NCBI GenBank assembly: GCA_023436145.1
Contig: JAEZKP010000071.1
Span: 52,451-116,450 of the forward strand
DNA: 64,000 nucleotides
DNA from: Fibrobacterota bacterium
GTDB taxonomy: Bacteria > Fibrobacterota > Chitinivibrionia > Chitinivibrionales > Chitinispirillaceae
Reading direction: 5' to 3'
Below, piece after piece: positions 8,483 to 16,953 of this stretch. The position numbers and the translations under genes were made by a program. How positions within the stretch are numbered: position 1 is the stretch's first letter; each line of letters opens with the position of its first letter. A model generated the notes under the pieces. It was not told where the DNA came from. It searched no databases and was given only the letters and a program-made list of their open reading frames with translations.

Positions 8483-8841
8483 GCTTTTCCTTTCAACATA
8501 TTCTTTCTTTTCCGTGCACATTCTAATATTTCTAAAGGTGTTTTTTGTGACTTCTTAATGAAGCCGTGCAAAAGAATCATCGATTCACCCAAAACGGTAA
8601 AAAGTACTCTTGCAATACCGCCAGGTAAATGTGTTTGGACTTCCCAGATATCCTTTTCCATTTTTCGCACAACAGGCATACCAATTGGCCAACCATATTG
8701 CACAGTTTTTATATCCTCTCCAATTGCCCTTTTATCTTCTTTTTCCAATGAACGTAACCAGTCTTTTACAGGTTCTGCACCACTTTCATTTTTAAAAAAG
8801 ACGACGTTTAGTACAAATTCTGGAACTTCATTGTTATTCAT
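8479..8841 (-). CDS. RelE/HigB-type toxin (phage Gp49-like family)
   Basis: 120 residues from the ATG at 8841. The longer reading to 8880 would run through the operator and promoter, so it is rejected. The 'PVKDWLRSLEKEDKRAIGEDIKTVQYGWPIGMPVVRKMEKDIWEVQTHLPGGIARVLFTV' region matches the Gp49-like HigB family (PF05973), with the expected basic residues and C-terminal 'ILLHGFIKKSQKTP' strand and helix. Family members cleave mRNA on the ribosome. No Shine-Dalgarno precedes the start, and the predicted promoter would begin the transcript at or next to the ATG, suggesting a leaderless message. The gene overlaps the antitoxin by four bases. Confidence 0.87.
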   Translation of the reverse strand: MNNNEVPEFVLNVVFFKNESGAEPVKDWLRSLEKEDKRAIGEDIKTVQYGWPIGMPVVRKMEKDIWEVQTHLPGGIARVLFTVLGESMILLHGFIKKSQKTPLEILECARKRKNMLKGKA

Positions 8842-8847
8842 ACAAGA

Positions 8848-8877
8848 AATGTACCAAATCTGGTACGTCAGAGTCAA
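8848..8877 (-). promoter_or_regulatory. Promoter and palindromic operator of the toxin-antitoxin pair
   Basis: On the minus strand TTGACT (8877-8872) and TACATT (8853-8848) form -35 and -10 boxes with an 18-base spacer. Inside lies a perfect inverted repeat, GTACCA, four bases, TGGTAC (8851-8866), overlapping the -10 box. A repressor bound there would exclude RNA polymerase, the usual autoregulation of toxin-antitoxin operons. The -10 box is only six bases from the toxin ATG. Confidence 0.75.
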
Positions 8878-8885
8878 CAAAAAAA

Positions 8886-9138
8886 TTGTTTTTTTATTGA
8901 AAAACGCTGTATCCCTCTATGTTACTGGTTCAAAACCTCTACTACATTAGAAGCAATTCAGAAACTGAAGAAAGCTGACAAGAAAGATGGAGCTTTAACT
9001 ACGACAGGAAATCATAGTGGACGAATGGAGAATACAATTAACAAAACCGTTGCTTTTAATACCACCTAAAGCATTGGTTTAATAAGGAATGCGTAAGGTC
9101 CGACCCTCTATCCTAATAAATTATTTTATATTATAACC
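8886..9138. other. Intergenic region with a possible gene remnant
   Basis: On the plus strand a reading frame without an acceptable start runs to a stop near 9069 and ends '...KKADKKDGALTTTGNHSGRMENTINKTVAFNTT'. It reads like the 3' end of a lost gene, but I do not recognise the family. The following 70 bp precede the radical SAM gene and show no clear promoter. Confidence 0.3.
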
Positions 9139-10710
9139 ATGACAACCAACTGCCTCTCTCCCAAAAAGCTCCATGCCCTGGTCATCTCCCCTCCTATCCG
9201 AGATTTCTATTTCACCCCTCATAGATTCTGTGCTGCAGGGCCAAAAATCGTTTCAAACCTGCTGAGGAAAAAAGGACTGCATGTAACTGAATTCAATTTT
9301 CCTTCGATGCAAAAAAAAGGATTCACAATCCCTTTCCCGGAGGAACTTTCCTATCTGAAACCTTTCATTATCGAAAATGAAACCGGGAAAACTTCCTTTT
9401 TCAGAACATACAAACAGTTCGGACCACCCCTTAAACATTGTACCGATATGATCTGTGAAAAGAATCCGGATCTTTGCTTTATCTCAGTTTTTGCATTCTG
9501 TTATGCTTCCACTGCCCTGGAGCTGGCAAAATCAATCAAAAAGCGAAACAAAAATTTACCTGTTATCTTCGGTGGTGCAGGTGTCAGTACCTATCCGCAG
9601 TTTTTCCTTAAAAGTGAAGATGTTGATTTCACCTTGTCCGGAGAAGCAGAAGTAAACATTTGCGAACTGATAGATTACCTGATCTTGCCTGAGATCTGTC
9701 CTGAAAAAATACCCGGACTGGGATGGAAAATCGAAGGCAACTGTCATTTCTCCCATATTACCAGAATAACCACCTCCGATGAGATCCTCTGTCCAGCTAT
9801 AAAAACCGGTGAAACCAGAGGATCTGTTACTTTCAGCATATCCCTTTCCCGGGGATGCCCCCAGAACTGCAAATTCTGCTCAAACTGGATCTGCCATGGA
9901 AAAAAATTCCGCAGATGCTCTCAAAACCAGATAAACTTAATTGTTGAACAGATCAGAGAGGTTAATATTCCGGAAGAAAAAACTATTCACCTGAATTTTG
10001 AGGATGATAACCTGCTGTTTGACTATAAATTCTGGATAGGCACTGTCAAATATCTCAGGTCCCAATTTAAAAACATCAGTTTTACTGCTGAAAACGGGAT
10101 AGATTACCGGCTTTTGAATAATTCTAATTGTAAAGAATTGATAACTCTTGGGTTTACTCAGTTCAACCTGTCACTTGGCTCAGTCTCTGATGTAATTAAC
10201 AGCAACGAATCCCGCAGCAGCGATCTGAATCACTACTGTTCTGTTATCAAAACCATCTCTGATTTCAATATACCCGTTATCACCTATTTCATATGTGGTT
10301 TTAAGGAAGACACACCGGAGTCGGTAGCTGGCAATCTGGCTTTCTTATCGGACAAAAAAACTCTGACCGGAATCTCCCTTTTTTATCCGGTACCAGGAAT
10401 TTCAGGCTATGAGGATAAAACAATCTTCGATCAGCAGTCAACAGTTCTCTGCTGCGGTTCTTCAGCATTTCCCTGGAATAATTCACTTGGTACCAAATCC
10501 CTGGTAACAGCATTCCGGCTCTCCAGAGTTATCAATTTAAGTAAAGCACAACCGGTAGATTCACGGGACAAACAATTACTATACAAAACTTTCTGCGACC
10601 GGAAATTGTTTACCTTGCAGAAATCAGGGGGTGAGACCAGGATAATCGAGGTTCCAGATCAGGATTACGAGCTGGTACGATTGTACTTCAAACTATGTGA
10701 GAACAGCTGA
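9139..10710 (+). CDS. B12-binding-domain radical SAM protein
   Basis: 523 residues. The N-terminal 180 residues have the Rossmann pattern of cobalamin-binding radical SAM proteins ('AAGPKIVSNLLRKKG', 'PVIFGGAGVSTYP', 'DFTLSGEAEVNICELI'), but the cobalamin-ligating DxHxxG motif is not visible, so binding is uncertain. The radical SAM core follows, with the cluster-binding CX3CX2C at Cys240, Cys244 and Cys247. Downstream 'NFEDDNLLFD', 'FTAENGIDYRLL' and 'YFICGFKEDTPE' are the usual core blocks of this subgroup. The substrate is unknown: relatives include methyltransferases and rearrangement enzymes, and no biosynthetic cluster surrounds it. It converges on tamA with a 23-bp gap. Confidence 0.85.
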   Translation: MTTNCLSPKKLHALVISPPIRDFYFTPHRFCAAGPKIVSNLLRKKGLHVTEFNFPSMQKKGFTIPFPEELSYLKPFIIENETGKTSFFRTYKQFGPPLKHCTDMICEKNPDLCFISVFAFCYASTALELAKSIKKRNKNLPVIFGGAGVSTYPQFFLKSEDVDFTLSGEAEVNICELIDYLILPEICPEKIPGLGWKIEGNCHFSHITRITTSDEILCPAIKTGETRGSVTFSISLSRGCPQNCKFCSNWICHGKKFRRCSQNQINLIVEQIREVNIPEEKTIHLNFEDDNLLFDYKFWIGTVKYLRSQFKNISFTAENGIDYRLLNNSNCKELITLGFTQFNLSLGSVSDVINSNESRSSDLNHYCSVIKTISDFNIPVITYFICGFKEDTPESVAGNLAFLSDKKTLTGISLFYPVPGISGYEDKTIFDQQSTVLCCGSSAFPWNNSLGTKSLVTAFRLSRVINLSKAQPVDSRDKQLLYKTFCDRKLFTLQKSGGETRIIEVPDQDYELVRLYFKLCENS

Positions 10711-10733
10711 CTTTTAACACCTCATGTCCCGGT

Positions 10734-12545
10734 TTAAAAAGGTTGCCCCAAATCAAAATGTAACTCATAGAGGCTCTCACCGGGTCTGCGGTTAAGTTTA
10801 AATCCGACATCAAACCTGACAACTGCAATCGGTGTATTTAACCGGATACCCGGACCTGCAGCCCAGCGAAGATCTTTAAACATGTCAATATCACCCACAT
10901 TCCATACATTCCCGGCATCTACAAATGCAGCCCCCTGAAACCACCAGAAGAGTGGGAATCGGATATCAAGCAGGTTAGCTGTAAGCATGATGTTCGCCCC
11001 CTGAAGCTCTCCGGGGAGTTCAACTTTGAGATTATTCTCCGAAAACCCTCTTACCGATCTGGCTCCCCCTACATAAAAACGCTCCTGTGGTGGTATTGAC
11101 AAACTTTGGCCGAAAGTTCTTACCCAACCAGCTTTTAATCCGCTTCCAAAAACTACCGGACCGGTATTCCAGTAAATGCGTAAATCATTGGTAATTTTCA
11201 TAAACTGGTTGGAGTTTCCTGTCAATCCGGAAACTTCGGTCTCAAAAGAATTAAATATTCCTTTGGAAGGATTTATCAGGTTATTTCGCGAGTCATACGA
11301 AACACGGGCTCCAATACTTTTGGTTGGAAGTTCAGGCAGATTATTGTCAATTTTAGCCTTCAAATCATTAATTTCTTCCCAGTTAACCAGAAACTGGTAG
11401 GCAAAGTTAAAATTGGTAGTTCTACCAACCGAGAGGCGTATACCGCGAAATACTCCATAATAAGTGTCTTTATAGTCATCATGCCTCTCCAAATAAAAGG
11501 TATTATTAAACTGGAGAGGAAGACCTAAAAACCATGGTATCCCGTAAATTACTTCAGCATTCTGGATTTTCATTGAATACTTACCATTAAATGTAAGACT
11601 ATGACCGATCTGAAAAACATTGGCATAGGAGGTTCTCAATGATGCTCTGGGACCATCAGCAGTTCCATACCCAACTCCACCTTCAATCCTGAAAAAATCC
11701 GCCTGTTTCACTGTCACTTTAACCGGAAAACTACTGTCTGCAACAGTGCTATCTTGCGAAGAATCTTTGGAATTTTCCACCACCGGCTCGATCTGGGCAA
11801 AATTAAACAGATTAGTCTTGTAAAGTTTCTGCACCGAAGAGCGGATCTTTTTATTGGTAAGGGTATCACCTTTTCTAAAATCCAACTCCCTGATAAGTAC
11901 TCTGGAGTGAACATGTTTATTTCCGGACAAGATGATGGTGTCCACACTGAATAGCGGCCCCTCATTTATCAGAAAAGTGATCTTTGCATTGCTTTTTGAT
12001 GAATCTACTTCCATTTGCGGTTCGACTACCGCTTTTAAATATCCCTGGTTTGCCAGTTCTGTTTTTAAAAGATCGGCATCCGTATCAAGCGTTGACATAA
12101 GCAGTGGACACCCCGCCTGACTCTTCAGCTTTGTAAGAATTGAACTTTCCAGTATCGAATGGTTCTGCGATAACGAAATTCCACTTATCCAAGTTCTCTC
12201 ACCTTCATTTATCAGAAAATCGACAGATACTCTGTTTCTGGATGAGTCCCTTTGAACCTCATGCTGTATGTCAACTGCAAAAAATCCCTGTGACCGGTAA
12301 AAACGGGTCAGTGATGAAACATCTGAACGCAATTTTGAGGAGGAAAATTTCGATGAACTCAGAAACCAGATCTTTTTAAGCTCCATTAATGTCCTGAGTT
12401 CACTTGTCTTAAATGTCCTGTTTCCGGAAATGTTTACTTTTTTTAATTTCCAGTCACCTGTTTTAGCTGAAATATCTGCAAAAATTCCAACCAGCAACAG
12501 AAAAACAATCCATTTATCTATAGTAAACCTTTTCATTATCCTCAT
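10734..12545 (-). CDS. Outer-membrane assembly factor TamA-like (POTRA + Omp85 barrel)
   Basis: 603 residues with a signal peptide (about 1-28). Three POTRA-like repeats cover roughly 30-270: each has the '...VNISGNRTFKTSELR', 'LSQNHSILESSIL' or 'ILSGNKHVHSRVLIREL' opening and an 'FYRSQGFFAV' or 'LANQGYLKAVV' helix-strand turn. The C-terminal 300 residues form an Omp85 surface-antigen barrel: 'RFYVGGARSVRGFSENNL' contains the conserved VRGF/Y loop-6 motif, and the protein ends in FDLGQPF with a terminal Phe. With TamB it should insert or pass substrates into the outer membrane. The start overlaps the tamB stop by four bases (ATGA), so the two are translationally coupled. BamA itself is usually longer, with five POTRAs, so TamA is preferred. 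Confidence 0.88.
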   Translation of the reverse strand: MRIMKRFTIDKWIVFLLLVGIFADISAKTGDWKLKKVNISGNRTFKTSELRTLMELKKIWFLSSSKFSSSKLRSDVSSLTRFYRSQGFFAVDIQHEVQRDSSRNRVSVDFLINEGERTWISGISLSQNHSILESSILTKLKSQAGCPLLMSTLDTDADLLKTELANQGYLKAVVEPQMEVDSSKSNAKITFLINEGPLFSVDTIILSGNKHVHSRVLIRELDFRKGDTLTNKKIRSSVQKLYKTNLFNFAQIEPVVENSKDSSQDSTVADSSFPVKVTVKQADFFRIEGGVGYGTADGPRASLRTSYANVFQIGHSLTFNGKYSMKIQNAEVIYGIPWFLGLPLQFNNTFYLERHDDYKDTYYGVFRGIRLSVGRTTNFNFAYQFLVNWEEINDLKAKIDNNLPELPTKSIGARVSYDSRNNLINPSKGIFNSFETEVSGLTGNSNQFMKITNDLRIYWNTGPVVFGSGLKAGWVRTFGQSLSIPPQERFYVGGARSVRGFSENNLKVELPGELQGANIMLTANLLDIRFPLFWWFQGAAFVDAGNVWNVGDIDMFKDLRWAAGPGIRLNTPIAVVRFDVGFKLNRRPGESLYELHFDLGQPF

Positions 12546-15500
12546 CGGCTGTATTTAAAAAGCAGATCCAGCCCATAATTATCTGAACTGGTCTGACCTT
12601 CGACGAAAAAGTGTTTAGTCAAACGGAACATTGCAGTAACTTTGGGTTTTGTAAGATCACCCAATGCTGTTTCGTATGACAGGAGAAATCTCGGAGAAAA
12701 GCGTTTGGTCAAACTCAAGGTAGGACTGTTCTCAGAGTCAAAGTCGAAAAGGTTACCTTTAAGATCAATCTTTTCTATCCCCAGAAGCTGTTCCAGTTTT
12801 CTGGTTCCAAAACCTATAATACTTTGCTGAGCAAAGACTTTGAGCCGGTCTCCCAGATCCCCTCCTATTGCTCCCAACGGCTGGCCCAGAGTTAATATAC
12901 TTATAATATTGCCTTCATCCAGGGGTAAATCCTTGGCCCATAGTCGCACTTCAGGTTCACTCATCCTTCCATGTACAGACAAATAAATGGTATCCGATTC
13001 GATGGTCTGCAGTTGACTCTTGGAAGTTGGTGAAATAACATCGATCTCGGTTACCGCCTCCAGATCCAGTAGCGGATCAAGTGTATAAGGATCATAATTA
13101 TAAAAAGAACCTTTGGTAATCTCAAATTTACGGTCGAAGTAATTGATAAAGCCTTCAATGACTCTGATTTCACCGGTATATGTAGGTTTGGCTGCAGTTC
13201 CTGTTATGGAGACTTCACCACCCATCTTCAAATCACCCAGATTCATATCCACTATCAAATTGTCGAGTAATTTAACCTCCACCCTTATAGATAGTTTCTG
13301 AAGAAACGGATCCTTTTGCACATTGATACTGTTTTTCTGTACCTGCTCCACCAGGTCGGTAATTCTCAGATCACGCACAACTCTGGTATCTCCCAGATCA
13401 ACATTTCCAGAGATAAGATAACCGCCATCACTATTATTTGAAAAACGCAGATTACCATTCTGGATTCTTACAGTAGCCAGCTCCTTCAGATCCACCAGCA
13501 CATTTTTACCTTTAATATTTATTTTCATCTGATCCAGACCGGAATTGTTCCAGATGATAAACCCGTCTCCGTTGAAATTTCCTTTTCCCCATTTTCCTTT
13601 TATTTGACGCACTATAACCGAATCATGCTGCATCACAAGCTGCGCATTTACCGGACCAATAATCGGATCCACATCCTCAATTGCAAACCTGCCATTTTCC
13701 AGCCCGATATTTCCGGAAAGAACCGGTCTTCCCCCCGTAATCCGGATTTGCCCGTGGCCATTGACCACACCGCTTCTTATCATGTTCTCAGTAACAAATG
13801 GAGAAATAAGAGATAATGGAAATCTGGCAATATTGAATTCGATCTCAAATCCCTGACGAATCATCAGTGAATCCATATGATCCAATGGTATTCTGGCGCT
13901 GGCTTCAACTGTTCCTTCCCGGGATAACCAGAATTTGCTACCAGTCACATTCAAGGTATCGAGTGTCGAATACCCTTTAATGTAAAGGCTGTCCGCTTTT
14001 GCGTGCTGAACATTGATCGCTCCTGTGTGAACCGCATATTCCATCTGCGGATTTGAAAGCGTCCCGGATATTGATGTGATAAGCTTTAATTTACCGATGG
14101 AAATTCCCTGCTTGAAATTCTGATAAGAACCGTTTCCTACCTGAACAGTTCCTCCAAGTACCCAGGTTCCCTGATCACTGGACATTTCCAGCTTTACATC
14201 CCCAAACCCGCCTGCAGTCGAACTGCTGTCAAGGATAGATGCAATCCCGTCAAGTTTTACATTTTTTCCGGTTAGTTCAGCTCTGGCTTTCCCTTTCTCC
14301 TGCATGTCTATTTGCCACCCACGGGATGGCATAAGCGGTAAGGATGCATTCAGGTAAAGTACTGATAAAGAATCTTTGAGAAATATTTTTGAGTTAACGG
14401 ATAATAATGAATCGGCCAGACCCAGCAGACAATCGATAGATGCAAGCCGGTGTACTTTAAATCCCGGCTGATCCAGCCTTGCATTGACTTTCCCCTGAAG
14501 ATTCTCCCAGGTCCCCCTGAAATTCCCATTGGCATCCAATACGCCTTTGAAATTCCTATCCAAAGCAAACCAGGGGTAAATTGCGGAAACATCCAGCCGT
14601 GAAATCCTGAATCCGGAGCTGACTGAATCCTTTCCCAATAACCCGGTGAATTTTATCTCTCCGGCATTCTTTTTTTTCCCTGAGTTCTGAGTCTGTAATT
14701 CCAAAGCAACATCAGCCAGCATACTGGAGAGACTTATTTCCCCCCTGGTCTTAACCTCTGTCCCTTCTAATCGCAGATAACCCCGGTTCCAGCTTATCCG
14801 ATCATTACCACTAATGGCCAGATCTGCGTTAAACAAATCAGCTCTGTATCCTCTGTAATTTATTTCTGATCCTGATACAGATGCAGAAAGATCAAGTGAG
14901 CAAACCGGTCCGGAAGCCTTGACATCAGCTGTCAATGATCCGCTTAACCCTTCCACATTGAAATAATCTGCCAGGGTATCCAGACTGGTTGTAAATCCAG
15001 CCTGCAGACTCCCTATATTCAACATATCTCCGTCATACTGAATAACTGAACTGAATGTGGTTGCCCTTACCGAACGCCACCTGAGATTTCTGCTGTTTAT
15101 GGCACACTGAATAAACGGTTTCTGAATCAAACCATCAACGGTTGATTCAAACTTCAATGCCCCGCCAATCTTCTCTTTCAGAAAATACTGGCTTAAAAAA
15201 GATGCATCAGTAATCTGACCATTTACTTTTCCATGAATTGCCAGGTTCGATTGTATACGGCCGTTCCCTTCAATGTAATCTCTCCCCAGCTCTCCGTTAA
15301 CCGACCATTGCCTATTAAGAAGATTCGCTTGCACTTTCAAAGTATCACGGCCAAATAGCCTGTCTTCAGCTTCAAATTTTAAAACCGCATAATCCGGCAA
15401 TCTTTCCAATCCATAACCTTTGATCTTTCCCTCAATAAAAGCCTTTTCCCCAGGTATATTCTTCGAACTTAATTCCAGCTTTTCCTTTAATAATGAAAGC

Positions 15501-16651
15501 CTGGCCTGATCAATAGATACATCTGCCTGGTAATTGCCGAAAGATGGTTTACTCATAAGTTGTGGTATCTTAATCCACGCACCCAATTTGACTCTCCCCA
15601 GAGGCGAAAAAATCTCCCCCTGGGTGGTTGCCCGAAAATCAGCTGTATATCCTCCCTGAAGCGAAAGAGAATCGATATCGATGGAATTGAAATTCAAACC
15701 GGAACCTGTAGTCTTGTATTTTAAAACGGGATTGTCCATGGTACCTTCCCAGGAAACTTCTGCCTGCAGATGCCCCTGAGGTTTAAAAGCCGGAACATAT
15801 CCATGAATTGCCAGAACCGTTGCCACATCAGCACTGACATTCGCATGAAGATCCCAGGAGTCTTTCATGTAAAAGGGAATCTTACCCCAACCGCTGATTT
15901 CTGTTCCGGATCCCTTCACAAATGATTCCAGCAGGTACAACTGATCGAAACGTAATATTCCACTGCCTGCAATTGTGTCCAGACTCCCCTTCCACCAGTG
16001 ACTGCTGTACTCTGCCTCAGGAACCCGTAACTCCAGCTTAATAGAGTCTATTTTTGGAAATCTGGCCCTGATCCTTGCTCCGCTTACAGACCCTATAAAA
16101 TGTAAACAACTATCCCGGTATGTGGCGTTTACATTATGAAGTCTGACATTACCTATAACCACTTTCCATGGCGATAAATCCCCGGGTAAATTACCTTCCC
16201 TCTCTTCAGCAGGCTCTTTCAAACAGAATGAATCAACCAATGCAGAGTCAGGATATACAGGTATCTTATACTCTCCACCGGATGTAACTGAAATGGCTGC
16301 ATCCAGACCTTTGCCAAAAACCGAAACCACATGCACTGTCCGGTTAAGCAGTGCGAGTATATTATATCTTACTCTGATATGTTCCAGCGAAACGGAATCA
16401 TCCCGACCACTTTTATCCCTAACCTTCAAATCGTAAATGTCCAGTCTGGATAAAAGGTTTGATCTGATCCGGCCAATCTTTACATCCCCTTCCAGGAATG
16501 AATCCAGCTTTTGCTCAGCAATCTTGCACACATAATTTTGCACCGGAGGCAACAGCAGTACTCCGTACGCAGTTACGCAAACTGCAGCAATTAATATTAT
16601 GACAACGGCTGAAGAGGTTCCCAGCCGGATAAAAAATTTCCAGTGTTTCAT
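12542..16651 (-). CDS. tamB: Translocation and assembly module protein TamB (DUF490)
   Basis: 1369 residues, the usual large size. An N-terminal membrane anchor (about 10-36) is followed by long repetitive beta-strand sequence, as in the AsmA/TamB lipid-groove proteins that span the periplasm. The C-terminal DUF490 domain is clear at 'GEIRVIEGFINYFDRKFEITKGSF', with 'DPLLDLEAVTEIDV' and 'ILTLGQPLG' after it. TamB works with TamA at the outer membrane and, in Gram-negative bacteria, related proteins take part in phospholipid transport. Here tamB precedes tamA, the reverse of the E. coli order. The gene is divergent from the PHP-domain gene across 302 bp that presumably carry its promoter. Confidence 0.93.
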   Translation of the reverse strand: MKHWKFFIRLGTSSAVVIILIAAVCVTAYGVLLLPPVQNYVCKIAEQKLDSFLEGDVKIGRIRSNLLSRLDIYDLKVRDKSGRDDSVSLEHIRVRYNILALLNRTVHVVSVFGKGLDAAISVTSGGEYKIPVYPDSALVDSFCLKEPAEEREGNLPGDLSPWKVVIGNVRLHNVNATYRDSCLHFIGSVSGARIRARFPKIDSIKLELRVPEAEYSSHWWKGSLDTIAGSGILRFDQLYLLESFVKGSGTEISGWGKIPFYMKDSWDLHANVSADVATVLAIHGYVPAFKPQGHLQAEVSWEGTMDNPVLKYKTTGSGLNFNSIDIDSLSLQGGYTADFRATTQGEIFSPLGRVKLGAWIKIPQLMSKPSFGNYQADVSIDQARLSLLKEKLELSSKNIPGEKAFIEGKIKGYGLERLPDYAVLKFEAEDRLFGRDTLKVQANLLNRQWSVNGELGRDYIEGNGRIQSNLAIHGKVNGQITDASFLSQYFLKEKIGGALKFESTVDGLIQKPFIQCAINSRNLRWRSVRATTFSSVIQYDGDMLNIGSLQAGFTTSLDTLADYFNVEGLSGSLTADVKASGPVCSLDLSASVSGSEINYRGYRADLFNADLAISGNDRISWNRGYLRLEGTEVKTRGEISLSSMLADVALELQTQNSGKKKNAGEIKFTGLLGKDSVSSGFRISRLDVSAIYPWFALDRNFKGVLDANGNFRGTWENLQGKVNARLDQPGFKVHRLASIDCLLGLADSLLSVNSKIFLKDSLSVLYLNASLPLMPSRGWQIDMQEKGKARAELTGKNVKLDGIASILDSSSTAGGFGDVKLEMSSDQGTWVLGGTVQVGNGSYQNFKQGISIGKLKLITSISGTLSNPQMEYAVHTGAINVQHAKADSLYIKGYSTLDTLNVTGSKFWLSREGTVEASARIPLDHMDSLMIRQGFEIEFNIARFPLSLISPFVTENMIRSGVVNGHGQIRITGGRPVLSGNIGLENGRFAIEDVDPIIGPVNAQLVMQHDSVIVRQIKGKWGKGNFNGDGFIIWNNSGLDQMKINIKGKNVLVDLKELATVRIQNGNLRFSNNSDGGYLISGNVDLGDTRVVRDLRITDLVEQVQKNSINVQKDPFLQKLSIRVEVKLLDNLIVDMNLGDLKMGGEVSITGTAAKPTYTGEIRVIEGFINYFDRKFEITKGSFYNYDPYTLDPLLDLEAVTEIDVISPTSKSQLQTIESDTIYLSVHGRMSEPEVRLWAKDLPLDEGNIISILTLGQPLGAIGGDLGDRLKVFAQQSIIGFGTRKLEQLLGIEKIDLKGNLFDFDSENSPTLSLTKRFSPRFLLSYETALGDLTKPKVTAMFRLTKHFFVEGQTSSDNYGLDLLFKYSR

Positions 16652-16953
16652 GACCTGCCGGATTTTAATCTTTGGATTTTCTGGAATTTATTGAAATGCA
16701 CCTGAATTGAAAAAAATAGACCCGCCACAACCCGTGTTCAGATAAAAATAGTTTTTATCACTAAAGCCACAGAGGAAATACTCACAGCGGTAAGAAAAAT
16801 AATATCCCGATAACAATAAAACCGAATCGCCTGATCTTTACCCCTATTCAGCTGAAAAAAAATGCATTTCTCCAGGAATCATATTCCACCTGCCCTGGAA
16901 ATTTAATAATTCATGTTGGAGTAAAACGCCCCAAGTAGCTATTTTTAAACAAT
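16652..16953. other. Divergent intergenic region, tamB / PHP gene
   Basis: 302 bp. It contains an AT-only-like perfect hairpin, GATAAAAA (16741-16748) and TTTTTATC (16752-16759) with a three-base loop. Promoters for both flanking genes should be here, but no box pair stands out. No small gene is supported. Confidence 0.4.

Noticed and set aside
10734..12545. BamA
   Set aside because: Three rather than five POTRA-like repeats and coupling with tamB favour TamA.
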